A DNA stretch of 64,000 bases from Sulfurimicrobium lacus. Lineage in GTDB: Bacteria > Pseudomonadota > Gammaproteobacteria > Burkholderiales > Sulfuricellaceae. This document shows, piece after piece, positions 1 through 6,570 of the stretch; positions within the stretch are counted from its first letter, which is position 1; every line of letters starts with the position of its first letter. Below the pieces are notes generated by a model. It was given only the letters and a program-made list of their open reading frames with translations, had not been told where the DNA came from and did no database searches. The position numbers and the translations under genes are program-made. The stretch covers positions 1,037,501-1,101,500 of the forward strand of contig NZ_AP022853.1 in NCBI RefSeq assembly GCF_011764585.1. The letters run 5' to 3'.

Positions 1-621
1 CCGGGCGCGTTGGATGAATGCCTCGCCGCCAAGGAAAATCTGCCCTTCCAGCTTATCCCATATGCTGGGCAAGCCCACGCCGACCCGCACGAAATCCCGA
101 TAACCGAGACGAGCCTGATCCCGTTGCCGGGAAAATTGCCCAAGTATCCAGCCAGTCTGCAACCAGGGTGGTGCGGGTACCGCTCCGACCATCGCCGGAT
201 AGCTGCTCCACGACCATTCTCCCGCATCACTGACCATCCCGGCACGCACCGGGTTGAGCACCACATAGCGCGCCAGTTCCAGGAGATAGCTGTCCTTCTC
301 CACGAGTATGGCCTTGTACCTGCCCTGGAAAACATGGCCGATCCGCCGATGGGTGCGGTTTATCCACTGCGTGTAGACCCCGTTGAGCTGGCGCATACCT
401 TGCGCGAGATTGCCTTCGGGCGTCTCGACGACCACATGGTAGTGGTTGGTCATCAGGCAATAAGCGTGGCAAATCCAGTTGAAACGCCTGCAGACCTCGC
501 CAAACAGCGTCAGCCAAGCCTCGCGGTCACTATCGGAAAAATAAATATCCTCGCGCCGGTCACCACGGGAAGTTACGTGGTACAGGCCGCCGGACAGTTC
601 AATGCGTAGGGGTCTCGCCAT
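1..621 (-). CDS. REP-associated tyrosine transposase (RAYT, Y1_Tnp family), 3' end outside the window
   Basis: The frame opens at ATG 621 and stays open to base 1, giving 207 residues without a stop. Residues 1-20 (MARPLRIE, then GGLYHVTSRGD) are the usual RAYT start. HYH at residues 60-62 is the HUH metal-binding motif and Y119 in ARYVVLNPVR is the expected catalytic tyrosine. The middle (GMRQLNGVYTQ, HVFQGRYKAILV) also matches the family. RAYTs are single-strand DNA transposases linked to dispersed REP palindromes; they are usually domesticated single copies. The gene lies just beyond the distal end of the integron array and on the same strand as the cassettes, but no complete attC joins it to them. 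The visible part is intact. The C-terminus cannot be judged. Confidence 0.9.
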   Translation of the reverse strand, partial: MARPLRIELSGGLYHVTSRGDRREDIYFSDSDREAWLTLFGEVCRRFNWICHAYCLMTNHYHVVVETPEGNLAQGMRQLNGVYTQWINRTHRRIGHVFQGRYKAILVEKDSYLLELARYVVLNPVRAGMVSDAGEWSWSSYPAMVGAVPAPPWLQTGWILGQFSRQRDQARLGYRDFVRVGVGLPSIWDKLEGQIFLGGEAFIQRAR

Positions 622-708
622 GAGGCAAGTATGAGGGGGTGTGTGTGATTTTGCAAGACCTGACCCCGTTGCCTGTTGGCGCATTTTGGGGGAGTCCATA
701 TACGAGAT
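622..708. other. Junction between RAYT gene and truncated cassette array
   Basis: This gap carries the RAYT upstream region and, on the cassette side, sequence that should have been the rest of the last attC site but cannot fold back onto the half core at 709-715. The string gcaagacctgacccc at 654-668 resembles sequence often found beside such transposase genes (recollection, not checked). No gene is seen. Confidence 0.4.
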
Positions 709-715
709 GTTAGGC
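709..715 (-). other. Half core of a truncated attC (attC5)
   Basis: On the minus strand the bases read GCCTAAC, the exact complement of the GTTAGGC core that opens cassette 5 at 1198-1192. This is therefore the first half of the cassette 5 recombination site. No partner GTTRRRY core or folding arm follows within 90 bases, so the site is cut short. Confidence 0.7.
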
Positions 716-1183
716 CCCGATTGCGATTGCATATGGTGATTCGCCAGGATTGTCGTGACGAGACCGGAAATACACACGGTAATTGCGGGACTCCAATTGT
801 CTATGGACAAATGCCCCATCCGTCATGATGCGGTAGCTTGCCGACTCAAGGAGCCTTATGCCTTGGGCCTTCGCAATATCTAGTATTGAACGCCAAGTCG
901 TCGCGCCAGGCGCCAATAGTAGTTCTTGAGGTGGCTCTCCAACCGCATCATCATCGTTATCGACGTCAAACGCGAATGCGCGCTTCAGGGCACCAATAGA
1001 CGGCGCCCAAATCACCAGAGTGATGATCGGCTCTTTGGCAGGGGAGAGGTCTTGAAAGTGATGTGCCGTCATCAAGTAGGCGCCCTGCACCTGATAGATG
1101 TTTTCGGTAACCGAAGTGGCTTCTTCCAAGAGGCTACTCAGCGGCTTCCCAATATGCGATCGCAGTTCGCGCCAAGCCGTCAT
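710..1183 (-). CDS. Integron cassette 5 gene, unknown function
   Basis: It encodes 157 residues with no signal peptide or membrane segment, so it is probably cytosolic. I do not recognise the family. Visible features are an N-terminal helical stretch (ELRSHIGKPLSSLLEEA), an acidic DVDNDDDA patch near residue 75 and an Arg/Tyr-rich C-terminal third (RIMTDGAF, RNYRVYFRSRH). The gene fills its cassette almost completely. Its ATG lies 8 nt after the attC4 core and its TAA stop is part of the next half core (709-715). No Shine-Dalgarno sequence fits in the 8 nt leader, so translation may rely on the upstream attC region or be leaderless-like. The strand is that of the other cassettes. It is a real cassette by structure, but its function is open. 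Confidence 0.75.
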   Translation of the reverse strand: MTAWRELRSHIGKPLSSLLEEATSVTENIYQVQGAYLMTAHHFQDLSPAKEPIITLVIWAPSIGALKRAFAFDVDNDDDAVGEPPQELLLAPGATTWRSILDIAKAQGIRLLESASYRIMTDGAFVHRQLESRNYRVYFRSRHDNPGESPYAIAIGA

Positions 1184-1191
1184 AGGTCGGG

Positions 1192-1278
1192 GCCTAACGT
1201 AGAGCTAACCGGCGCTGCGCGGCTTTATCGTGCAGCGTCCAGCGACCAAAGGGAGCGCGGTTGAGCGCCGGGTTAGGT
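1192..1278 (-). other. attC site of integron cassette 4 (attC4)
   Basis: This 87 bp imperfect palindrome has ACCTAAC at one end (1278-1272, minus strand) and GTTAGGC at the other (1198-1192). Between them the strand folds through the arms GGCGCTCAACC and GGTTAGCTC. It is nearly identical to the sites at 4135-4221 and 4688-4774, differing at about five positions. The ACCTAAC half matches the GTTAGGT core that starts cassette 4 at 1745-1739. Confidence 0.88.
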
Positions 1279-1281
1279 ATG

Positions 1282-1704
1282 TCATCGCAGGAACCATGCC
1301 ACGGCAGTAGCTGCAATTGTGTTTAGCACGAGATAGCAGACCGCTGCATTGAGCAAGCCGATAATTAGCGACAACGGAAGCCTCGCTTGCAGAACAGTTT
1401 TGATTGCAAGGACTCCCGCGGCGAGGGCGAATATTGGAAAAACCACGAACAGCGTTGGAGATGAGCGTGCTAGCACTTGGAAAGAAAACACGACGACAAG
1501 CCCCATTGCTATCAAAGACGACACACTGACTTTAATAGACTCCGCGATAGATGCGGGTCGTGAAGCGAACGCGCATACAAGCTTTGTTGTCATGGTAGTT
1601 GATATGGTAATTGCCGTCACCGCCGTAAAGAAAATGCTTCCGAGTGCTGCCGGCATGGGCAGTACCACAGCCAATAGCATTCCGACAAAAATCATGTAGA
1701 TCAC
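1282..1704 (-). CDS. Integron cassette 4 gene, small membrane protein of unknown function
   Basis: It encodes about 140 residues and is strongly hydrophobic, with four likely membrane segments: an N-terminal one, then around residues 45-65, 75-95 and 110-135. Loops carry few charges (TTKLVCAFASRP, KTVLQARLP). I chose GTG 1704 because AAAGGAAG lies 6 nt upstream; TTG 1719 and ATG 1695 are alternatives in the same frame. The cassette begins at the core 1745-1739 and ends at attC4. The IS element inserted in attC3 now sits just upstream, so read-through from the integron promoter is probably blocked and the gene may depend on the IS for transcription. No family was recognised. Confidence 0.7.
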   Translation of the reverse strand: MIYMIFVGMLLAVVLPMPAALGSIFFTAVTAITISTTMTTKLVCAFASRPASIAESIKVSVSSLIAMGLVVVFSFQVLARSSPTLFVVFPIFALAAGVLAIKTVLQARLPLSLIIGLLNAAVCYLVLNTIAATAVAWFLR

Positions 1705-1738
1705 AAATCTTCCTTTCAACAGTTCAAAATGGACGAAT

Positions 1739-1745
1739 ACCTAAC
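1739..1745 (-). other. Distal half core of attC3, split off by the IS element
   Basis: GTTAGGT on the minus strand is the R' core of cassette 3's attC. The remainder of that site is at 3535-3608, on the other side of the insertion sequence. The last three bases on the IS side (AAC, 1743-1745) are repeated at 3535-3537. Confidence 0.8.
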
Positions 1746-3534
1746 GACGCTGTAGAAAAAGTATCATCCCCGCATCTTGCCTCAACTGGCCGGGTGCATC
1801 AATATCCATCCATCATGACTTGCCGGATGCACAGGATGGCCCGCTACAAACACATCGACACCAGCCCGCGATTTCTCGCCGTTGACCTGCAACGGCAACT
1901 GAACCCCGGCACCTTCGAACACGCCCTGAATCACCTGCTCGATCACGAACTCGACCTGAGCGGCTTCGACAGCCGCTTCTGCAACGACCGCACCGGCGCA
2001 GCCGCCTATCCCCCCGCCATGCTGCTCAAAGTAGTCCTCTTCGCCTACAGCCGCGGCATCGTCAGCAGCCGGGCCATCGAAAGGGCATGCCGCGAACAGA
2101 TCACTTTCATTGCCCTGTCCGGCGACAGCCAGCCGCACTTCACCACCCTCGCCGAATTTGTCTCATCGCTGGGCGACGACATCGCACGCCTCTTCGCCCA
2201 GATCCTCTACATCTGCGACCGACAAGGCCTGATCGGCCGGGAGATGTTCGCCATCGACGGCGTCAAGCTGCCCAGCAACGCCTCCAAAGCCAAAAGCGGC
2301 ACCCGCGCCGACTTCGAACACCAAGCCGCCAAACTGGAAAGCGCCGCCACGGCCATGCTCGAACGGCATCGCCAGGAAGACCTGCGCACCATCGAGCCCG
2401 ACCTCAACGAGAAAGAAACCCAGCGCATCGCACGCCTGCAAACCGACGCCGCGCAAATCCGGCAGTGGCTCGCCGAGCACCCGGACGACCGCAAAGGAAG
2501 CAAAGGCACAACCCGCAAAAGCAACCGCAGCGACAACGAATCCGCCAAGATGGCGACCTCCAAAGGCGTGATACAAGGCTATACCGGCGTCGCCGCCGTC
2601 GATGCCCGGCATCAGATCATCGTCGAAGCGCAAGCCCACGGCACGGGCAGCGAGCAGGAACTGCTCATGCCGGTGGTCAAGGCGATGAAGGACATTCTGA
2701 CAGAGGACACCCTCATCACCGCCGATGCCGGCTACCACAGCGAAGCCAACCTCAAGGCACTGGCCAAGCTGGAAATCGACGCCCTCATCGCCGACAACGG
2801 CATGCGGCAGCGCGATGAACGCTTCCAGGGCCAGGGTAAGCACAAACAGCAACCCGACCCCCTCTACGATAAAGCGCACCCGAAGAAGAAAGCCAAGCAC
2901 TATCGACCGGCGGACTTCACCTACGACGCAGAAACAGGCACTTGCATTTGCCCGGCGGACAAGACGCTCTACCAGAACGGCGCACACTGCATATACAACG
3001 GCTACACGGCAGTGAAATTCCAGGGCGCGCAGCGCGACTGTGTTCCGTGCCTCCACCGAGACAAATGTTTACGCACCCCGGACAAGACCAAGACGCGGCA
3101 AGTCGCGTTCTTCCAAGGCAAAGCCCCTGGTACGCCCGAGACGTACACCGACAAGATGAAGCAACGGATTGACAGCCCTGAAGGGAAAAGCCGGTATGGC
3201 AGACGCTTTGCCACGGTGGAACCGGTGTTCGGCAACCTGCGGCACAACAAACAGCTCAACCGCTTTACGCTCAGAGGGCAAAAGAAGGTGGACGCGCAGT
3301 GGAAGCTCTACTGCCTGGTGCACAACATCGAGAAGCTGGCGCATCATGGGTATGCGCAGTAAAAAAGGGGTGGCAGAACCCCCTAACGCCTACTGCTGCG
3401 TGCCCTGATTGGGTCAGGGCCTCACGCCAACCTTAGTAAAAATACAACCGACTTGCTTATGCTGAAACGGAAACGTTTCAGATAGGGAAAATTTGCCCTG
3501 AAAATGATGGGAAAAAGGGTTTTTCTACAGCGTC
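1746..3534 (+). mobile_element. IS1182-like insertion sequence inserted in an integron attC core
   Basis: The element is 1789 bp with perfect 15 bp terminal inverted repeats (GACGCTGTAGAAAAA at 1746-1760 and its complement at 3520-3534). It is flanked by a 3 bp direct repeat AAC (1743-1745 and 3535-3537). Removing the element and one AAC rebuilds a clean attC end, CCTAACGTCGAAG, which supports these exact borders. It contains one intact transposase gene. Near the right end is a hairpin with 8 bp arms and a GAAA loop (3462-3481). The transposase runs opposite to the cassettes. The family is assigned from the transposase only. Confidence 0.88.
1836..3362 (+). CDS. Transposase, IS1182-like DDE family
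   Basis: It encodes 508 residues from ATG 1836 (MARYKHIDTSPRFL), a start typical of the family; in-frame ATGs at 1815 and 1827 are alternatives. The N-terminal domain (to about residue 115) carries the DUF772-like signature YPPAMLLKVVLFAYSRGI and SSRAIERACRE. Likely DDE residues are D in FAIDGVKLPSN, D in ITADAGYHS and E in VEPVFGNLRHN. A long, charged, helical insertion lies between the first two acidic residues (about 160-240). Before the last one is a Cys-rich patch (CICPADK, CVPCLHRDKCL) that may bind zinc. The gene is uninterrupted and probably functional. Confidence 0.93.
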   Translation: MARYKHIDTSPRFLAVDLQRQLNPGTFEHALNHLLDHELDLSGFDSRFCNDRTGAAAYPPAMLLKVVLFAYSRGIVSSRAIERACREQITFIALSGDSQPHFTTLAEFVSSLGDDIARLFAQILYICDRQGLIGREMFAIDGVKLPSNASKAKSGTRADFEHQAAKLESAATAMLERHRQEDLRTIEPDLNEKETQRIARLQTDAAQIRQWLAEHPDDRKGSKGTTRKSNRSDNESAKMATSKGVIQGYTGVAAVDARHQIIVEAQAHGTGSEQELLMPVVKAMKDILTEDTLITADAGYHSEANLKALAKLEIDALIADNGMRQRDERFQGQGKHKQQPDPLYDKAHPKKKAKHYRPADFTYDAETGTCICPADKTLYQNGAHCIYNGYTAVKFQGAQRDCVPCLHRDKCLRTPDKTKTRQVAFFQGKAPGTPETYTDKMKQRIDSPEGKSRYGRRFATVEPVFGNLRHNKQLNRFTLRGQKKVDAQWKLYCLVHNIEKLAHHGYAQ

Positions 3535-3608
3535 AACGTCGAAGTTCAGGGGCAACCGGAAGCAAGCGAAGCTTGCTGTAGGGCGTCTCCTGGAACGCAT
3601 TGTTGGGC
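3535..3608 (-). other. attC site of integron cassette 3 (attC3), interrupted
   Basis: On the minus strand the site starts with GCCCAAC at 3608-3602, folds through a loop containing the self-complementary AGCAAGCTTCGCTTGCT, and runs up to the IS border. The missing end is 1739-1745. Rebuilt, it is 78 bp. It differs in sequence from the three 87 bp attC sites, so cassette 3 came from another attC lineage. Its GCCCAAC half matches the GTTGGGC core that starts cassette 3 at 4141-4135. Confidence 0.8.
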
Positions 3609-3614
3609 ATCTGT

Positions 3615-4121
3615 TTAGTCACGCCATATACCCTCTACGAGGTCACCTGTTTCGAGAGGATGACCGGCCTTTTTGGCGGCAGCTTTCCACTCTGCCGGTG
3701 AGGGGGCGATAGACTTTGGTTCTAAACCTCCCCATAAGCCAACTTTGATAGCGAATACAACGACACCGCCCGATACGGCAACGGGAGGAACTGATCTCGC
3801 GGCTGTTAGAACTGTTGTCGTAGTCTGGGGATTAAGCATGGGTTTGAAGTCTAGCCAGACATTCGATTTTTGGCCGGGCTTAACAGCCACGACAATAAAA
3901 CCGCCTGTGGGTGGAAAATGAGGCTTGGCTTGAAGAGCTCCTGAAACGGAGCTCTCAATTTCCTTTATGTATGTGGAGAGAGCTGTGACGTCTTGCACGC
4001 GCTCTTGAAGGACAAAGTCTGGTTGAAGCAAAACAATGTTGAAGGTGTGGAGAGCTTCCTCCGCGTAGGCGCCGCTAGCGGAACATGCGAGAGCGAAATA
4101 CAGCACCACCTTTCGAAGCAT
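3615..4121 (-). CDS. Integron cassette 3 gene, exported protein of unknown function
   Basis: It encodes 168 residues from ATG 4121, preceded by AGGAGG 4 nt upstream; longer in-frame starts would run into attC2 and are unlikely. Residues 1-20 (MLRKVVLYFALACSASGAYA) form a Sec signal peptide with cleavage likely after AYA. The mature part has a helical region (DVTALSTYIKEIE) followed by a Gly/Val/Thr-rich, beta-like region (GGFIVVAVKPGQKS, VSGGVVVFAIKVG). A periplasmic or outer-envelope location is likely. No known domain was recognised. It is the last cassette before the IS insertion. Confidence 0.75.
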   Translation of the reverse strand: MLRKVVLYFALACSASGAYAEEALHTFNIVLLQPDFVLQERVQDVTALSTYIKEIESSVSGALQAKPHFPPTGGFIVVAVKPGQKSNVWLDFKPMLNPQTTTTVLTAARSVPPVAVSGGVVVFAIKVGLWGGLEPKSIAPSPAEWKAAAKKAGHPLETGDLVEGIWRD

Positions 4122-4134
4122 GCGCCCTCCTGAT

Positions 4135-4221
4135 GCCCAACGTGGAGCTAACCGGCGCTGCGCGGCTTTATCGCGCAGCGTCCAGCGACTGAAAGGAGCG
4201 AGGTTGAGCGCCGGGTTAGAA
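4135..4221 (-). other. attC site of integron cassette 2 (attC2)
   Basis: This 87 bp site reads TTCTAAC at 4221-4215 and GTTGGGC at 4141-4135 on the minus strand. Outside the cores it differs from attC1 at a single base. The stop codon of cassette 2 lies inside its first core. The TTCTAAC half is the complement of GTTAGAA at the start of cassette 2. Confidence 0.9.
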
Positions 4222-4680
4222 GCGTTCTGTGCCCGCACTTTTTGATTCCTTTCTCGGATTATGTGGCCCGCAGTAGCTGTACCCGGAAACAGTATGATTT
4301 TTCTTCATGTCGTCTGCAATGTTCACCACGAGCTTGAATAGACTACCCCACGTTGCAATTAGAATGTGTTTTCCGGAAGGGTGCTCAGGCTTGAAATCAA
4401 GCTCGATGGTCGCGGAGGCTAACCAGTTTTCCGGAATGCCCTTCGCAGAAAGATGCTTTTTCAGGATTGAGCTGTAGCCGGAAACCAGTTTTGAAAGTTC
4501 TGAACTTGCTGGGATTATTGATTTCGCAAGGAGATCAAGGCGAACTATTTGCACGCCACTCTGTTGCGCAAGAAGACAAAGTTTTCCAATACCCCAATAG
4601 CCACCTACATCGTTGTTGCGGCTTATGAACGAACCATATAACCCGGATGCGATGTTTTTGAGTTCCTTCCGTCGTGCCAT
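4216..4680 (-). CDS. Integron cassette 2 gene, unknown function
   Basis: It encodes 154 residues with no signal peptide or membrane segment. The N-terminus is basic (MARRKELKNIASGLYGSF) and followed by NNDVGGYWGIGKLC. The middle is helical (SSELSKLVSGYSSILKKHL), and a later segment (SGKHILIATWGSLFKLVVN) looks like strands of a small alpha/beta fold. I do not recognise it, although it looks like a conserved cassette-only protein. The ATG is 8 nt from the attC1 core and the TAA stop is part of the attC2 core, so the gene fills the cassette and has no ribosome-binding site of its own. Confidence 0.75.
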   Translation of the reverse strand: MARRKELKNIASGLYGSFISRNNDVGGYWGIGKLCLLAQQSGVQIVRLDLLAKSIIPASSELSKLVSGYSSILKKHLSAKGIPENWLASATIELDFKPEHPSGKHILIATWGSLFKLVVNIADDMKKNHTVSGYSYCGPHNPRKESKSAGTERF

Positions 4681-4687
4681 GGCGAGC

Positions 4688-4774
4688 TTCTAACGTAGAG
4701 CTAACCGGCGCTGCGCGGCTTTATCGCGCAGCGTCCAGCGACTGAAAGGAGCGAGGTTGAGCGCCGGGTTGGGC
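4688..4774 (-). other. attC site of integron cassette 1 (attC1)
   Basis: This 87 bp site reads GCCCAAC at 4774-4768 and GTTAGAA at 4694-4688 on the minus strand. The inner arms pair as in attC2 and attC4. The GCCCAAC half is the complement of the GTTGGGC attI-junction core at 5210-5204, so cassette 1 is a complete excisable unit. Confidence 0.9.
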
Positions 4775-4775
4775 A

Positions 4776-5180
4776 TCACTTCAGCGATGCTTGGCAATCG
4801 GGGGATGTGCGGTAAATATTCCCCGTTCTTGGGGAGATGAATACGCCGTAATCTCGATCGTAGTTCTTTGGGTGGGCATGACCGGGAACCACGGCTACAC
4901 AGCCAAAATATAGAACGGCATACAACTCGCTATTGATATTCGAGTTATGGAAGCCAACTGTTGTGTCAGAACCGCCGACATCCTTAATCCCTATTTGAAG
5001 CGCCTTCCCGAATTTATATGTGCAATAGCGCCCGTTGTTGGGAGTTTCCTCGCACTTCGTTGCCTCAATTGCACGTTGAACCAAACGGTCTTGAAGCGAC
5101 TGTTGTGCGGAGACTGATCCGGTAGCAAGGAGCAATGCTAGTGCAGGGGTAATAACGCGCAGGATGATTTTGATGTGCAT
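4776..5180 (-). CDS. Integron cassette 1 gene, exported Cys-containing protein of unknown function
   Basis: It encodes 134 residues. Residues 1-25 (MHIKIILRV, then PALALLLATGSVSA) form a Sec signal peptide with cleavage likely after VSA. The mature part has four cysteines (KCEE, RYCTYK, FGCVAV, PDCQAS), which could form two disulphides in the periplasm. Aromatic and Gly-rich segments such as DYGVFISPRTGNIYR suggest beta structure. It is the first cassette, 24 nt from the attI core, so it should be the best expressed from an integron promoter. The Shine-Dalgarno is weak (CAGGTCTCGCAA before ATG). No family was recognised. Confidence 0.75.
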   Translation of the reverse strand: MHIKIILRVITPALALLLATGSVSAQQSLQDRLVQRAIEATKCEETPNNGRYCTYKFGKALQIGIKDVGGSDTTVGFHNSNINSELYAVLYFGCVAVVPGHAHPKNYDRDYGVFISPRTGNIYRTSPDCQASLK

Positions 5181-5203
5181 TTGCGAGACCTGTTTATTGA
5201 GAT

Positions 5204-5308
5204 GCCCAACGTAAAGTAGACACCCTAAAAAGCGCCGGTAAAGGCACCTTCGAGGTGTACAATCTGGAATCTTTCCTGCAATGCCTTGTTTTTATTCGAG
5301 GTGAAATT
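5204..5308 (-). other. attI recombination site and intI/cassette promoter region
   Basis: The minus strand reads TACGTTGGGC, a GTTRRRY core, at 5204-5210, just where cassette 1 begins and on the integrase side. The 98 bases between this core and the intI start hold no gene and should contain the rest of attI and the divergent promoters. TACAAT near 5258 could be a -10 for intI and TTGCAG at 5282-5277 (minus) a weak -35 for the cassettes. Neither has a good partner, so the core is well supported and the promoters are only suggestions. Confidence 0.7.
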
Positions 5309-6307
5309 ATGGCGCACCCTAATTTTCCAGATAAAAGCACCACGATAAATCCTCCCAAATTACTCGATCAAGTCCGCGATAAGTTGCGTGTGAAGCACTA
5401 CAGCATTCGTACGGAACAAACTTATGTTGACTGGATTAAACGTTATATTTTCTTTCATGGCAAGCGCCACCCGAAAGATATGGGGGCGCACGATGTTGAG
5501 GCGTTTCTAACCCATTTGGCGGTAAACGGCAAGGTTGCCGCTTCAACACAAAATCAAGCGAAGAGCGCGTTGCTGTTCCTTTACCGCGAAGTGTTGGAAA
5601 TTCAATTGCCATGGCTGGACAACGTCACGCAGGCAAAAGCACCAAAGCGTTTGCCTGTGGTGTTGACGATGAGCGAGGTGCAGTCTGTGTTGTCGCGTTT
5701 GAGAGGCACACATGCGCTGATTGCTTCCTTGTTGTATGGAGGGGGAATGCGCTTGATGGAGGCGGTGCGGTTACGGGTGAAGGACGTGGAGTTTGCGCGG
5801 CACGAGATCGTGGTGCGTGAGGGCAAGGGGTTCAAGGATCGGGTGACGATGTTGCCTGAGGCAATGGTTGTGCCGCTCAAAGCGTATTTGGCTAGAGTGA
5901 AGGCCATGCACGATGAGGATTTGGCGCAGGGTTTCGGCGAGGTGTATCTGCCTTTTGCGTTGGACAAGAAATATCCAAATGCTGGACGTGAATGGGGCTG
6001 GCAATATGTTTTTCCTTCCGGAAATTTGTCAGTCGATCCGCTTTCCGGCAAGACCCGCCGACATCATATTGATGAGAAAGGCGTGCAGCGCGCGGTGAAG
6101 CAGGCGGTGCGCGATGTGGGCTTGGTCAAACCGGCCACGCCGCACACGTTTCGCCATTCCTTTGCGACACATTTATTGCAAAGCGGCTACGATATACGCA
6201 CTGTGCAGGAATTGCTGGGGCATTCGGATGTCAGCACGACAATGATCTACACCCATGTTCTTAACCGCGGCGGAAAGGGTGTGCAAAGCCCGCTGGATTC
6301 CCTGTGA
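5309..6307 (+). CDS. intI: Integron integrase IntI (tyrosine recombinase)
   Basis: It encodes 332 residues from ATG 5309, preceded by GAGGTGAAATT; an upstream in-frame ATG at 5255 lacks a better site. The N-terminal SAM-like DNA-binding domain spans about 15-100 ([22 protein letters not shown]). Catalytic residues are R148, H279, R282, H305 and Y314. The IntI-specific insert that separates integron integrases from XerC/D is present at about 215-250 ([16 protein letters not shown], then KTRRHH). The C-terminus ([17 protein letters not shown]) is complete. The enzyme would recombine attC with attI and attC with attC. It is transcribed away from the cassettes, as in known integrons. Its TGA overlaps the GTG of sdhE, which is unusual. 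Base use is less GC-rich than in the genes to its right. Confidence 0.97.
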   Translation: MAHPNFPDKSTTINPPKLLDQVRDKLRVKHYSIRTEQTYVDWIKRYIFFHGKRHPKDMGAHDVEAFLTHLAVNGKVAASTQNQAKSALLFLYREVLEIQLPWLDNVTQAKAPKRLPVVLTMSEVQSVLSRLRGTHALIASLLYGGGMRLMEAVRLRVKDVEFARHEIVVREGKGFKDRVTMLPEAMVVPLKAYLARVKAMHDEDLAQGFGEVYLPFALDKKYPNAGREWGWQYVFPSGNLSVDPLSGKTRRHHIDEKGVQRAVKQAVRDVGLVKPATPHTFRHSFATHLLQSGYDIRTVQELLGHSDVSTTMIYTHVLNRGGKGVQSPLDSL

Positions 6308-6549
6308 TCGGGGAAGACGCATCTCTCCTTAACCGCCTGCGCTGGCACTGCCGGCGCGGGATGCTGGAACTTGATCTGGTGCTGGCGCGCTTTCTGGAGG
6401 AAAATTACGCTGGATTGACGGCGCAGCAGCGGCAGGAGTTCGAAAATCTGCTGCAACTGGAAGACCACGAGTTGTGGCAACGGGTTCGCGGCGAGGCGAG
6501 CACGGCATCAGTGGTGGAGCGGCTGTTGCGCGGCTGTCACGATAACTGA
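6304..6549 (+). CDS. sdhE: FAD assembly factor SdhE
   Basis: It encodes 81 residues from GTG 6304, which overlaps the stop of the integrase (GTGA). The family core is present: [20 protein letters not shown] contains the RGxxELD motif needed for covalent flavinylation of succinate dehydrogenase SdhA. In betaproteobacteria this gene normally follows sdhCDAB and precedes gltA; here gltA follows, but the integron lies where sdhB is expected. The length is normal, so the gene is intact. Expression may depend on transcripts entering from intI. Confidence 0.9.
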   Translation: MIGEDASLLNRLRWHCRRGMLELDLVLARFLEENYAGLTAQQRQEFENLLQLEDHELWQRVRGEASTASVVERLLRGCHDN

Positions 6550-6570
6550 GTAAAGAATTTGGAGAAATAT

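Noticed and set aside
10-609. 199-codon open frame on the plus strand over the RAYT gene
   Set aside because: It is the antisense of a well-conserved transposase and has no recognisable protein features.
2163-3056. Long minus-strand open frame inside the IS
   Set aside because: It is antisense to the intact transposase, and GC-rich coding DNA commonly leaves such frames open.
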